From Oscillospiraceae bacterium (GTDB lineage Bacteria > Bacillota > Clostridia > Oscillospirales > Ruminococcaceae): a DNA stretch of 64,000 nucleotides. Both the position numbers and the translations under genes were made by a program. Positions 45,924 through 54,209 of this stretch are shown piece after piece; position 1 is the stretch's first letter; each line of letters begins with the position of its first letter. The stretch lies in assembly GCA_028720105.1 (NCBI GenBank), contig JAQYLI010000049.1:1-64000 (forward strand). Direction: 5' to 3'. Below the pieces are notes generated by a model, which made no database searches, had not been told where the DNA came from, and was given only the letters and a program-made list of their open reading frames with translations.

Positions 45924-46199
45924 ATGAAAGAAAATTTCAAGCGGACTATCGCTTTTCTGTTTTTTCTGCTGGCAGGCATTGTACTGGGCACGGTCATTGC
46001 AAGGGTGTGCAGCGGTGTGCCTTATCTTGGCTGGCTTGCCTACGATATGTCGGTGGGGATAGATACGGGTGCGCCCGTTATCCTTGACCTTATTGTTTTT
46101 AAGCTGGCTTTCGGCTTCACCCTTTCGGTGAACGCTGCTCAGATAATCTGCGTTATTGCGGCGCTTATTGCTTATAACAAGACCTGCAAGGGGCTGTAG
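45924..46199 (+). CDS. DUF4321 family small membrane protein
   Basis: This 91-residue protein has two hydrophobic segments (about residues 8-30 and 60-84) and the DUF4321 pattern FLLAGIVLGTVIA with a terminal FGFTLSVNAAQIICVIAALIAY. Function is unknown. It lies 34 bases after the U32 peptidase gene and is followed by a terminator at 46327, so it ends the zapA-U32 operon. GAAAGGAT lies upstream of the ATG. Confidence 0.8.
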   Translation: MKENFKRTIAFLFFLLAGIVLGTVIARVCSGVPYLGWLAYDMSVGIDTGAPVILDLIVFKLAFGFTLSVNAAQIICVIAALIAYNKTCKGL

Positions 46200-46224
46200 C
46201 AGGCAGGCTGAACCTGCAGCCACT

Positions 46225-46280
46225 CGTTATAATAGTTTATTCGTGCGGCTGACAGACGACTCGGTGACGACAGAGATTTG
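46225..46280 (+). repeat. Diverged dispersed copy of the 15.2-kb intergenic repeat
   Basis: CGTTATAATAGTTTATTCG followed by GCGGCTGACAGACGACTCGG and TGACG aligns with the second half of the repeats at 15229 and 15329 (CGTTCTATAGTTTGTTTGG, GCGGCAGACTGTCGGCTCGG, TAACG). Confidence 0.5.
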
Positions 46281-46326
46281 TGTAATTGTTTCACCACTGA
46301 TTTATGTTATCGTAAAAAAAATCCGC

Positions 46327-46366
46327 AAAGCCTGAGAAGAACGGCTCTTCTCAGGCTTTATTTTTT
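46327..46366 (+). terminator. Terminator of the zapA-U32-DUF4321 operon
   Basis: AAAGCCTGAGAAGA (46327-46340) pairs perfectly with TCTTCTCAGGCTTT (46346-46359), followed by ATTTTTT. Confidence 0.9.
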
Positions 46367-46427
46367 CGGCTGACCTTTGAAAAAATACTGATGGCTTTGT
46401 GCAATAAAACAAATTTTCTAAAAACAC

Positions 46428-46456
46428 TTGACAAATAGAGACAAATGTGCTATAAT
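46428..46456 (+). promoter_or_regulatory. Consensus promoter P1 upstream of RNase J region
   Basis: TTGACA (46428-46433) and TATAAT (46451-46456) are perfect hexamers with 17-base spacing. It lies over 600 bases before the RNase J start codon. Confidence 0.85.
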
Positions 46457-46524
46457 ACATTTATCCTCCGGTTCTTGCGGTACAGATTTTTTTGAGTTGT
46501 CGTCATAAGTTTACAGAATTCGTC

Positions 46525-46553
46525 TTGACATTATGCCGAAAATGGGGTATAAT
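46525..46553 (+). promoter_or_regulatory. Consensus promoter P2 upstream of RNase J region
   Basis: TTGACA (46525-46530) and TATAAT (46548-46553) are perfect with 17-base spacing, 97 bases downstream of P1 in the same direction. Confidence 0.85.
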
Positions 46554-46559
46554 AATTTT

Positions 46560-46938
46560 AATTATTGTGTTCGGACTTGGCACGGAGACTGTTTACCCCG
46601 TCTTTGGAACGCTGCTGAAATGTTTGAAAATTGCGCCGCAAGGGGATATGCCGCCCGATATGACCGGGGGCAATGTGAGAATGTATATCTGCCGCTTTCG
46701 GAATATTTTTTACGGCAGTAAAATGGCGCTGTATGTTTTTAAAAGAGGACGGTCGGATATTTTTTCGGCAGGCAGGGGGCTTGCCGTATACCGTTTATGC
46801 TGTAATTCTTTTTTCACATTCCACAAAGACCTTAAAAACAGGAAATGCCGTTTATGCTCCCGTCTGTTGCTCACCGCTAAAAGGGGCTTGCCGTGTAAAG
46901 GCATACGGATAGTTTAATACAGACGATTTTATTTTTTT
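46560..46938 (+). ncRNA. Candidate non-coding RNA or long RNase J leader
   Basis: The stretch from P2 to 47069 holds no convincing gene. CGTCTGT (46861-46867) can pair with ACAGACG (46919-46925), and ATTTTATTTTTTT follows, so a terminator-like 3' end is possible. Inside that loop, CCGT and ACGG form a further short stem. The words GGGGCTTGCCGT and CCGTTTATGCT each occur twice (about 46777 and 46883; about 46791 and 46848). I could not match it to 6S, SRP, RNase P or tmRNA. It may equally be the 5' UTR of RNase J, so the call is tentative. Confidence 0.3.
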
Positions 46939-47069
46939 AGACGGCTTATGCAAAATTATTCTCCGAAACGCTTTTCCCCACAATAACTATATTTTTTACT
47001 CAGATCCCGAAGCAGCGGCTTTCGGGGAAACATTGCTATTTTATATTTGATGAAATGAGGTAAAGAAAA

Positions 47070-49373
47070 TTGGCTGAAAACCGAAACAATGAAAATGAGC
47101 CTGCAGTAAACGAATACGGCGAAAAGATCGCTCCCAAGACCGATAAGAAAGAAGGCTCCGCTCCCTCCGAAAACAGACGCTACAACAGCTATTCAAACGG
47201 AAAACGCCCCTACACCCAGCGCAGACCTATGCTCCCGCCCAGAGGAGTATCACCCGAAAGCTTTGACAGACAGCAAAGCCCTCAGATTTCCCGTACTGCC
47301 CCTCAGGAGGGTTCTCAGGGCGAGAACCGTTCCTATGAGCAGCGCAGACCTTACAAGAATTACAACAACGGCGGAAAGCCCTATTACAACAACAACAACA
47401 ATAACCGAAGCTATAATAACCGCTCCTATGACAACAGAAGCTATGACAGGCAGTACAGCAAGCCCTACAGGTCTTCCGAGCAGTCCGCCGACAAGCCTGC
47501 TCCCGACACCTCCGTCTTTGAAAAGACCTCCTTTGAAAGAAGCTACGAAAAGTCCTATCCAAGAAATAACTACCGTGATGAAAGCAGATATCAGAGCAGC
47601 GGAAGATATCAGCGCAGAAGCTACAATCCTCCTGCCGCTCCTGCGGAAAATGTTCCCGAGGTGTCTGCTCAGGAGGACTTCGGCTGCTATCACTCAAATC
47701 ACAGGGCTGTAAAGCGCACTCCTCTGAAAATTATACCTTTGGGCGGTCTTAACGAGATAGGCAAGAATATGACCGTTTTTGAGTGCGGCAACGATATGTT
47801 CATTGTGGACTGCGGTCTTGCTTTCCCCGACAGCGATATGCCAGGCGTTGACCTTGTTATCCCCGATTTTTCCTATGTGGAGCAGAACATCTCTAAGGTA
47901 AGGGGTATCGTTATCACTCACGGTCACGAGGATCACATCGGTTCACTGGCTTATCTTCTGAAAAAATGCAGTATTCCCGTTTATGCCACACGTCTCACCA
48001 TTGGTCTTATCGAGGGCAAGCTCAAGGAGCACAACCTTATGGGACAGGCTAAGCTTAATGTTGTTACTCCCCGTCAGACCGTTAAAATGGGCTGTATGGC
48101 GGTGGAATTTATCAGAGTAAATCACTCCATTCCCGACGCTGTGGGTCTGGCTATCCACACCCCTGCGGGCATTGTTATCCACACGGGCGACTTTAAGGTT
48201 GACTTTACCCCCATCGAGGGCGGCATCATCGACCTCGCAAGGTTCGGCGAGCTTGGAAACAGGGGCGTTCTTGCGCTTATGTCCGACTCCACCAATGCGG
48301 AGAGGGCGGGTCACACCGCTTCCGAGCGCACTGTGGGCGAGTCCTTTGAAAAGCTCTTTGCTAAGGCGGAGGGCAAGAGAATTATTATTGCGACCTTTGC
48401 TTCAAACATTCACCGCATTCAGCAGATAATCAACAAGGCTGTGAGCAGCGACAGAAAGGTGGCTGTTTTCGGCAGAAGTATGCTGAATGTCATTTCTACC
48501 GCTATGGAGCTGGGCTATCTTACCGTTCCCGAGGGTGTTATCATCGACCTTGAGACGATGAACAAGTATCCTCCCGAGAAGATCGTTCTCATTACCACCG
48601 GCAGTCAGGGCGAGCCTATGTCCGCTCTTACAAGAATGGCGATGAACGAGCACAGAAGCGTTACCATTACACCTATGGACTATATCATCATCAGCGCTAA
48701 CCCCATTCCCGGCAACGAGAAGTACGTTACAAGGGTCGTAAACGAGCTTCTGAAGGCGGGGGCTGAGGTCATTTACGAGTCGATGTACGATGTTCACGTT
48801 TCGGGTCACGCTTGCCAGGAGGAGATAAAGCTTATTATGTCTCTCACCCGTCCCCGTTTCTTCATTCCCGTTCACGGCGAGTACAAGCACCTTAAAAAGA
48901 GCGCGGCGCTGGCTTATGCTATGGGTATTCCCGAAAGCAATGTTATCATTGGTTCCATTGGTGACGTTATTGAGACGGACGGCGTAAGCATCGGCGTTAC
49001 GGGCAAGGTCCAGGCAGGCAGAGTGCTTGTGGACGGTCTGGGCGTAGGCGACGTCGGCTCCATTGTTCTCAGAGACAGAAAGCATCTGGCGGAAGACGGT
49101 CTTATCGTTGTGGTGGCTACCATTGAAAGCGAAAGCGGCACTATTCTTGCAGGTCCCGACATTCTCTCAAGAGGTTTCGTTTATGTGAGAGAAAACGAAG
49201 AGATGATGGAGGCTGCAAGGGATATACTCAGAAAAACTCTCGAGTCCTGCCTGTCGGGCGGCGTGAGAGACTGGAACAGCATTAAATCGGGTCTGAGAGA
49301 CTCTCTCAGCGACTATATCTATATGAAAACTAAGCGCAATCCTATGATACTCCCTATTATTGAGGAGATATGA
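47070..49373 (+). CDS. rnj: Ribonuclease J with long disordered N-terminal extension
   Basis: This 767-residue metallo-beta-lactamase RNase has its catalytic part from about residue 215: LKIIPLGGLNEIGKNM, then the zinc motif THGHEDHIG near 292, HSIPDAVG, HTGDFKVDFTP near 375, the beta-CASP motifs including TGSQGEPMSALTRMA, and PVHGEYKHL near 595. The C-terminal domain ends with TKRNPMILPIIEEI. RNase J carries out endo- and 5' exonucleolytic mRNA decay and rRNA processing. The first 210 residues are low complexity, rich in Asn, Tyr, Arg and Ser (NNNNNNRSYNNRSYDNRSYD). The start is TTG, 13 bases after GAGG. Upstream are two strong promoters and a long untranslated stretch. Confidence 0.93.
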   Translation: MAENRNNENEPAVNEYGEKIAPKTDKKEGSAPSENRRYNSYSNGKRPYTQRRPMLPPRGVSPESFDRQQSPQISRTAPQEGSQGENRSYEQRRPYKNYNNGGKPYYNNNNNNRSYNNRSYDNRSYDRQYSKPYRSSEQSADKPAPDTSVFEKTSFERSYEKSYPRNNYRDESRYQSSGRYQRRSYNPPAAPAENVPEVSAQEDFGCYHSNHRAVKRTPLKIIPLGGLNEIGKNMTVFECGNDMFIVDCGLAFPDSDMPGVDLVIPDFSYVEQNISKVRGIVITHGHEDHIGSLAYLLKKCSIPVYATRLTIGLIEGKLKEHNLMGQAKLNVVTPRQTVKMGCMAVEFIRVNHSIPDAVGLAIHTPAGIVIHTGDFKVDFTPIEGGIIDLARFGELGNRGVLALMSDSTNAERAGHTASERTVGESFEKLFAKAEGKRIIIATFASNIHRIQQIINKAVSSDRKVAVFGRSMLNVISTAMELGYLTVPEGVIIDLETMNKYPPEKIVLITTGSQGEPMSALTRMAMNEHRSVTITPMDYIIISANPIPGNEKYVTRVVNELLKAGAEVIYESMYDVHVSGHACQEEIKLIMSLTRPRFFIPVHGEYKHLKKSAALAYAMGIPESNVIIGSIGDVIETDGVSIGVTGKVQAGRVLVDGLGVGDVGSIVLRDRKHLAEDGLIVVVATIESESGTILAGPDILSRGFVYVRENEEMMEAARDILRKTLESCLSGGVRDWNSIKSGLRDSLSDYIYMKTKRNPMILPIIEEI

Positions 49374-49400
49374 GAAAGATATAAAAAGGCGGGTGGTTAA

Positions 49401-51569
49401 ATGAAGGACAGCAGGAATTTATTTAAGCTGGTCTCTATGCTTCTGGTGGCATCTTCCCTTTACTGCACATTCGGCACACTGAGCGGCGGCGAGGTCAGGT
49501 TCTGGATATCTCTCTGCATTACCTCCCTTATCGGCATTGCATTTCTGGTACTTTTCCTGCAGAACGAAAAGGAACTGACAGAGACGAAAAAGGGTGCCGA
49601 AGCTACGAATGACGATAACTCCACCGTGAGCCGATACTTTATGAAAAACTGTCCTATCCCTGCTATCGTTGCGGACGAGACGGGAACGGTGCGCGCAAAG
49701 ACCAAGGGGGCGGCGGAAATTCTCCCGGAGCTGAGAGAGCTTAAAATGCTGGGAGTTCCTGTGGATTTTAACAGCCTGCCTGCCGACAGCAACGGTGAAA
49801 TGCGCTCCTTTGACTGGGCGCATTACCGTGTGGACTACTTCACCGCTGCAAACACCGGAGAAACAGGAAAGCATTTTATCTTTCTCTTCTTTAATGATCT
49901 CAGTGAAGCCCATACTCTCAGAGAAGAAGCGGCGGATAACAAAAATTTCGCCGCTCTCCTGCAAATTGAATATGACCAGCGTTTCTTCTGCGAGAAGGAC
50001 TCCAGACAAAGAGAGATCATCGGCAGGATCGAGAAAACCGCCGATAAATTCTTTGAAAAGCACAACGGTCTTTTGAAAAAACTTTCCGACAGCAGGTATT
50101 TCGCTGTTCTGAGCGAAAAAGATCTGAGAGGTATGCCAGAAAAGGACTATCTTAATTTCCTTGAGGAAATGCACAACATTCTCGTTTCCGACTGTCCCCT
50201 GTTTTCTGTTTCGATGGGTATCGGCAGAGGAGGAAACAGTCTCAGAGAAAGCGAGGAGATAGCACGTGACGCTCTCGGCATTTCTCAGAAGCAGGGCGGC
50301 GACCACGTTGTCATCTCAAGCAGCCTTCAGGATACAAATTACATCTGCTATGGCTCAGACGACGCTGACGCTGTTCTTAATGATGTGGGCTATCAGTCAA
50401 GGATAAAACGATTCAGCAATGAACTGAAAAAACACATTGAAGCTGCAGGCAATGTTATTGTTATGGGTCACAGATCCAGCGATATGGACTCTGTGGGCGC
50501 TGCAGCAGGTCTGGGCGGCGCTTTGCGGGATATGGGCTACTTGGCAAATGTTTATATAAACCGCAATAACACCATTTCCAAGGCTCTTCTCGAACGTCTC
50601 GACAAGTATGAAAGCAAGGTACGGGAGCTTTTCCTCGACGAAAAAACGGCTCTCGAGGCGACAAACGAAAATACCCTTCTGATAATCGTTGACACCCGCA
50701 ATGTAAATCTGGTGGACAGCAGGGATATTTTTAACAAAGCTAAAAAGGTCATTTACATCGACCACCATAAGACAAAAGAGGAAGAGGATATCAGCAGGAC
50801 AGATAAGCACATTGCAGATTATCAGTCCATCGGCGCTTCCTCTGCCAGTGAGATAGTTACGGATATCATCAGATATCTTTGCCCACAAACTCCTCTTTCC
50901 CGCTATTATGCGGAGGGTCTGCTGGCAGGCATCAAGCTTGACACTGTTAAATTCAGCAAAAAAACAAGCAGCAACACCTTTAAGGCTGCGGCTTATCTTA
51001 CGGCTCTCGGCGCTGATACAAGAGAGGTGGACCGCCTGTTCGATAACTCGGAGTTTACCAACAGGATAATTGAGAAATTCAAGTCTGCTGTTGAAAACTA
51101 CAATAACTATGCTATTACTTGTCTCGATGACGACAGCTTCCGCAGAAATACGGCTGTTTCCGATGAGGAGTTCAGAAAGGCTGTACAGAAGCTTCTTGAG
51201 GCTCAGAACGGCGACTCTGCAATGTCTGCGGAAGAAATTAACGCTGCTGCTCTGGACTCCATAATGAAAGAAAAGCTTGAGAATATCTCTGTGGCTGCGT
51301 CCGAAGCGGCAAATCAGCTGCTGAACACCAACAACATAAACGCAAGCTTCTCTGTTTTCAGAACGGGCAAAAACACGGTCAAGATATCCGCTCGTTCCGA
51401 CGGGACCGCAAGCGGCAGGGCTAACGTTGAGGATATTATGAAAAGACTGGGCGGAGGCGGCAATATAACTCAGGCTGCTTCGGTCATTAAGGACAAGCCC
51501 CTTGAAGAGGTCTGCGGTATGCTGAAAAACGCTCTGGACGAGTATGACGCTGCTATGAAGTCTATCTGA
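49401..51569 (+). CDS. gdpP: Cyclic-di-AMP phosphodiesterase GdpP
   Basis: This 722-residue protein has two N-terminal membrane segments (about residues 10-55), a PAS-like region, a degenerate GGDEF domain (SMGIGRGGNSLRESEEIARD near 273), then a DHH domain with GHRSSDMDSVGAA near 355 and IDHHKTKEEED near 453, and a DHHA1 domain ending with GGGGNITQAASV near 690. It hydrolyses the second messenger c-di-AMP to pApA, affecting potassium balance and cell wall stress. It starts 27 bases after RNase J. The gdpP-rplI-dnaB order is a conserved Firmicute arrangement. Confidence 0.93.
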   Translation: MKDSRNLFKLVSMLLVASSLYCTFGTLSGGEVRFWISLCITSLIGIAFLVLFLQNEKELTETKKGAEATNDDNSTVSRYFMKNCPIPAIVADETGTVRAKTKGAAEILPELRELKMLGVPVDFNSLPADSNGEMRSFDWAHYRVDYFTAANTGETGKHFIFLFFNDLSEAHTLREEAADNKNFAALLQIEYDQRFFCEKDSRQREIIGRIEKTADKFFEKHNGLLKKLSDSRYFAVLSEKDLRGMPEKDYLNFLEEMHNILVSDCPLFSVSMGIGRGGNSLRESEEIARDALGISQKQGGDHVVISSSLQDTNYICYGSDDADAVLNDVGYQSRIKRFSNELKKHIEAAGNVIVMGHRSSDMDSVGAAAGLGGALRDMGYLANVYINRNNTISKALLERLDKYESKVRELFLDEKTALEATNENTLLIIVDTRNVNLVDSRDIFNKAKKVIYIDHHKTKEEEDISRTDKHIADYQSIGASSASEIVTDIIRYLCPQTPLSRYYAEGLLAGIKLDTVKFSKKTSSNTFKAAAYLTALGADTREVDRLFDNSEFTNRIIEKFKSAVENYNNYAITCLDDDSFRRNTAVSDEEFRKAVQKLLEAQNGDSAMSAEEINAAALDSIMKEKLENISVAASEAANQLLNTNNINASFSVFRTGKNTVKISARSDGTASGRANVEDIMKRLGGGGNITQAASVIKDKPLEEVCGMLKNALDEYDAAMKSI

Positions 51570-51600
51570 CGGTGCGGGGCTTTTACTGAGGACTGATAAT

Positions 51601-52365
51601 ATGGGTATTTTTTCAAAGCTTTTCTTTTCTGCTGCGGGAGCTGTAAAACGGCTTGCGGGCAAGGTGGCTCCCACGCTGTATATGGAGGAGATAGAAGACC
51701 ATTTCGCCGATGTGTTTGAATTTAAGCCCGATGAAGTGAGAGTTTTTCACGAGCTGATGTCGGACTTCGTTCACATTGACGTGCATATCGTCCCCCCAAG
51801 CGAAAAGCGGAACTTCTATCTGCTTTTTACCACGGGAATGAGCGACCTGCCTATGACCCTCCCCGAGGAATGTTCCTGGGACGAGAAAAAAATAAACGAG
51901 AGAGCAGAGCTTTACTGTCTGCTGCCCCCCGACTGGAAATTCGAGGGCTTTGCGGATAATCACGAGGCGGAAAGATATATGTGGGTCATAACCGTGCTGA
52001 AACAGGCGGCAAGATATCCCCATCAGTGCAAAAGCTGTCTCGGCAGTATGCACTCTCTCCAGTTTACCGAGGAAAACACTCCCTTTGCGGACAACACAGG
52101 CTTCTGCGCCGCGGTCTTTCTCCACTCGGACGAAAGGGATTTCGGAGGGAAATACGGCGACAGGCTGAATAATTTCCGCACAAAGGACGGAGCTTACATC
52201 AATCTCCTCTGCCTTATACCATTGTATGAGGACGAAATGAATTTCAAGATCGAAAAGGGCGGAAACGAGCTGTTTCTGCGGCTTTTCGGGGAAACGGTCA
52301 CTGACTTTTCCCGGCTTATTATTGATATAAACAGAGAAAGCGTTTGTATGAACAAATGCATCTGA
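51601..52365 (+). CDS. Suppressor-of-fused (SUFU) domain protein
   Basis: This 254-residue protein shows the bacterial SUFU-domain core: [20 protein letters not shown] near residue 43, then [15 protein letters not shown] near 79, and a late [16 protein letters not shown]. Bacterial SUFU proteins are often found as immunity proteins or stress-related proteins; their role is mostly unknown. It has no signal peptide. It lies between gdpP and rplI, an insertion into the usual gene order. The ATG is preceded by GAGGAC about nine bases away. No toxin-like gene is adjacent, so an immunity role is not supported here. Confidence 0.8.
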   Translation: MGIFSKLFFSAAGAVKRLAGKVAPTLYMEEIEDHFADVFEFKPDEVRVFHELMSDFVHIDVHIVPPSEKRNFYLLFTTGMSDLPMTLPEECSWDEKKINERAELYCLLPPDWKFEGFADNHEAERYMWVITVLKQAARYPHQCKSCLGSMHSLQFTEENTPFADNTGFCAAVFLHSDERDFGGKYGDRLNNFRTKDGAYINLLCLIPLYEDEMNFKIEKGGNELFLRLFGETVTDFSRLIIDINRESVCMNKCI

Positions 52366-52394
52366 ATCTTTATATATTTTTGGAGGTAATCACT

Positions 52395-52841
52395 ATGAAG
52401 GTAATTTTTTTACAGGACGTTAAAGGCTCGGGCAAAAAGGGCGAGGTCAAAGAAGTTTCCGACGGATATGCAAGAAATTTCCTTATCGGAAAGGGTCTTG
52501 CTGTAGAGGCAAGCGCCAAGAATATGTCCGACCTTGCGGGAAAGAAGTCTTCCGAGCAGCACAAGGCTGACGTTGCAAGGCAGGAGGCTCTTGACAATGC
52601 CGCAAAGCTCAAGGGCAAGAATGTTGTAATCAAGGCTAAGGCAGGTGCGGGCGGAAAGCTTTTCGGCGCTGTTACCGCTTCTCACGTGGCTGACGCTGTT
52701 TCCGAACAGCTTGGCGTTACAGTTGAGAAGAAGAAGATCGCTCTCAGCTCCGAAATAAAGGCTTTCGGCGGTTATTCCGCTGAGGTAAAGCTTCACCCCG
52801 GCATCTCCGAGAAGATCACTGTTAATGTGGTTGAGGAATAA
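52395..52841 (+). CDS. rplI: 50S ribosomal protein L9
   Basis: This 148-residue protein starts [30 protein letters not shown], the L9 signature (shown in part: [18 protein letters not shown]), with a C-terminal domain [20 protein letters not shown]. It stabilises ribosome position on mRNA. ATG 52395 is chosen as GGAGG lies nine bases upstream; the longer frame from 52344 only overlaps the SUFU gene. It is followed by dnaB after 11 bases. Confidence 0.95.
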   Translation: MKVIFLQDVKGSGKKGEVKEVSDGYARNFLIGKGLAVEASAKNMSDLAGKKSSEQHKADVARQEALDNAAKLKGKNVVIKAKAGAGGKLFGAVTASHVADAVSEQLGVTVEKKKIALSSEIKAFGGYSAEVKLHPGISEKITVNVVEE

Positions 52842-52852
52842 GAGGAGTCCAT

Positions 52853-54208
52853 ATGGATTTTGACGAGATAGCAGGGCGCGAAATGCCCCACAGCGTTGAG
52901 GCGGAACAGACCGTTTTAGGCGCTGTGCTTATGGATTCGGAGCTTTTAGGCACAGTGATGAACTATGTCAAGCCCGAAAGCTTCTACGTTTCAAAGCACA
53001 GGCAGCTTTTTGCCATTATCATAAGGCTTTTTACCCTTGGCGTCAACTCGGACATCATCACCGTTCTTGACGAGGCGGTGAGAGAGGGCGTTTTCGAGGA
53101 CTCGGGCTCGGGCAAGGAATATCTTGCTGCCATTATGGAGGGCGTTCCCACCCTTGCAAACATCGAAAGCTACTGCAAGATCGTTGAGGAGAAGTATTAT
53201 CTCCGCTCGCTGGTGGAGGCTGCAAAGACCATTATCGAAAACTGCACGGAGGCTTCCGAGCCTGCTTCTGTGATACTTGATTCCGCTGAGCAGATGATAT
53301 ATGACATAAGGCAGGGCAAGGAGGTTGACGGGCTTACTAAGGTGGACGAGGTGCTGCTTGACACTTACGATCACTTAAACCGCATTTCCGGCGTTGACAA
53401 GGAGAAATATCAGGGCGCTAAGTCCGGATATTCTGATCTGGATAACGTTATAAGCGGTCTGAACAAGTCTGACCTGCTTATACTTGCTGCCCGTCCCGGT
53501 ATGGGAAAAACTTCATTTGCGCTTAACATTGCTTCAAATGTATGCAGGAGAAGCGCCGATAAGGAAGTTGTCATATTCTCCCTGGAAATGTCAAAGGAGC
53601 AGCTTGTTACTCGTATGCTTTCGGCGGAGAGCCTTGTGGACAGCGACCATCTTATCAAGGGTAATATTGACGAGAAGGACTGGGAAAAGCTGGCTCAGGG
53701 CGCTGACAGAATGGCGGGTATGAATCTTTATCTTGACGATACGGCGGGCATTACCGTTGTTCAGATGAAGGCGAAGCTCAGACGTCTTAAAAACGTGGGG
53801 CTTGTTATCATCGACTATTTACAGCTGATGAACTCAAGCAAGCGCACCGAAAACAGAGTTAACGAAATTTCCGACATCACAAGACAGTTAAAGCTTATGG
53901 CTAAGGAGCTTAATGTTCCCGTTATCACACTTTCACAGCTGTCACGTTCCGTTGAGTCTCGTCCCGACAAGAGGCCCTTGCTCTCAGACCTGCGTGAGTC
54001 GGGTTCTATCGAGCAGGATGCGGATATCGTTATGTTCCTCTACCGCGACGGCTATTACAACAAGGACAAGGTGGAGGACGTTAATCTTGCGGAATGTATC
54101 GTGGCGAAAAACCGTCACGGTGAGACGGGTACGGTAAATCTCAGGTGGAACGGTCAGTACACACTGTTCCTCAGCGAGGACAGACGGTTTGCACCGTCTG
54201 AAAGCTGA
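52853..54208 (+). CDS. dnaB: Replicative DNA helicase
   Basis: This 451-residue DnaB-type helicase (named DnaC in Bacillus) has the N-terminal primase-interaction domain with MPHSVEAEQTVLGAVLMD near residue 10, and a RecA-like domain with Walker A AARPGMGKTSFALN near 208, Walker B GLVIIDYLQLM near 318, and DLRESGSIEQDADIVMFLYR near 375. It unwinds DNA at the replication fork. It lies between rplI and tilS, with GAGGAGT before the ATG. There is no intein. Confidence 0.96.
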   Translation: MDFDEIAGREMPHSVEAEQTVLGAVLMDSELLGTVMNYVKPESFYVSKHRQLFAIIIRLFTLGVNSDIITVLDEAVREGVFEDSGSGKEYLAAIMEGVPTLANIESYCKIVEEKYYLRSLVEAAKTIIENCTEASEPASVILDSAEQMIYDIRQGKEVDGLTKVDEVLLDTYDHLNRISGVDKEKYQGAKSGYSDLDNVISGLNKSDLLILAARPGMGKTSFALNIASNVCRRSADKEVVIFSLEMSKEQLVTRMLSAESLVDSDHLIKGNIDEKDWEKLAQGADRMAGMNLYLDDTAGITVVQMKAKLRRLKNVGLVIIDYLQLMNSSKRTENRVNEISDITRQLKLMAKELNVPVITLSQLSRSVESRPDKRPLLSDLRESGSIEQDADIVMFLYRDGYYNKDKVEDVNLAECIVAKNRHGETGTVNLRWNGQYTLFLSEDRRFAPSES

Positions 54209-54209
54209 T

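Noticed and set aside
46560-46700. Resemblance of GACTGTTTACCCCGTC to the SRP RNA
   Set aside because: The SRP core GGAAGGAAGCAGCC that should follow is absent, so the match is limited to a few bases.
46492-46917. Open reading frame of 141 codons before RNase J
   Set aside because: It starts upstream of the P2 promoter, has no ribosome site, and its composition is unlike a normal protein (scattered Cys, Arg, no domain). It is better seen as chance in a non-coding stretch.
50397-51674. 425-codon minus-strand frame opposite gdpP
   Set aside because: Antisense shadow of the DHH/DHHA1 part of gdpP, without motif or start signal.
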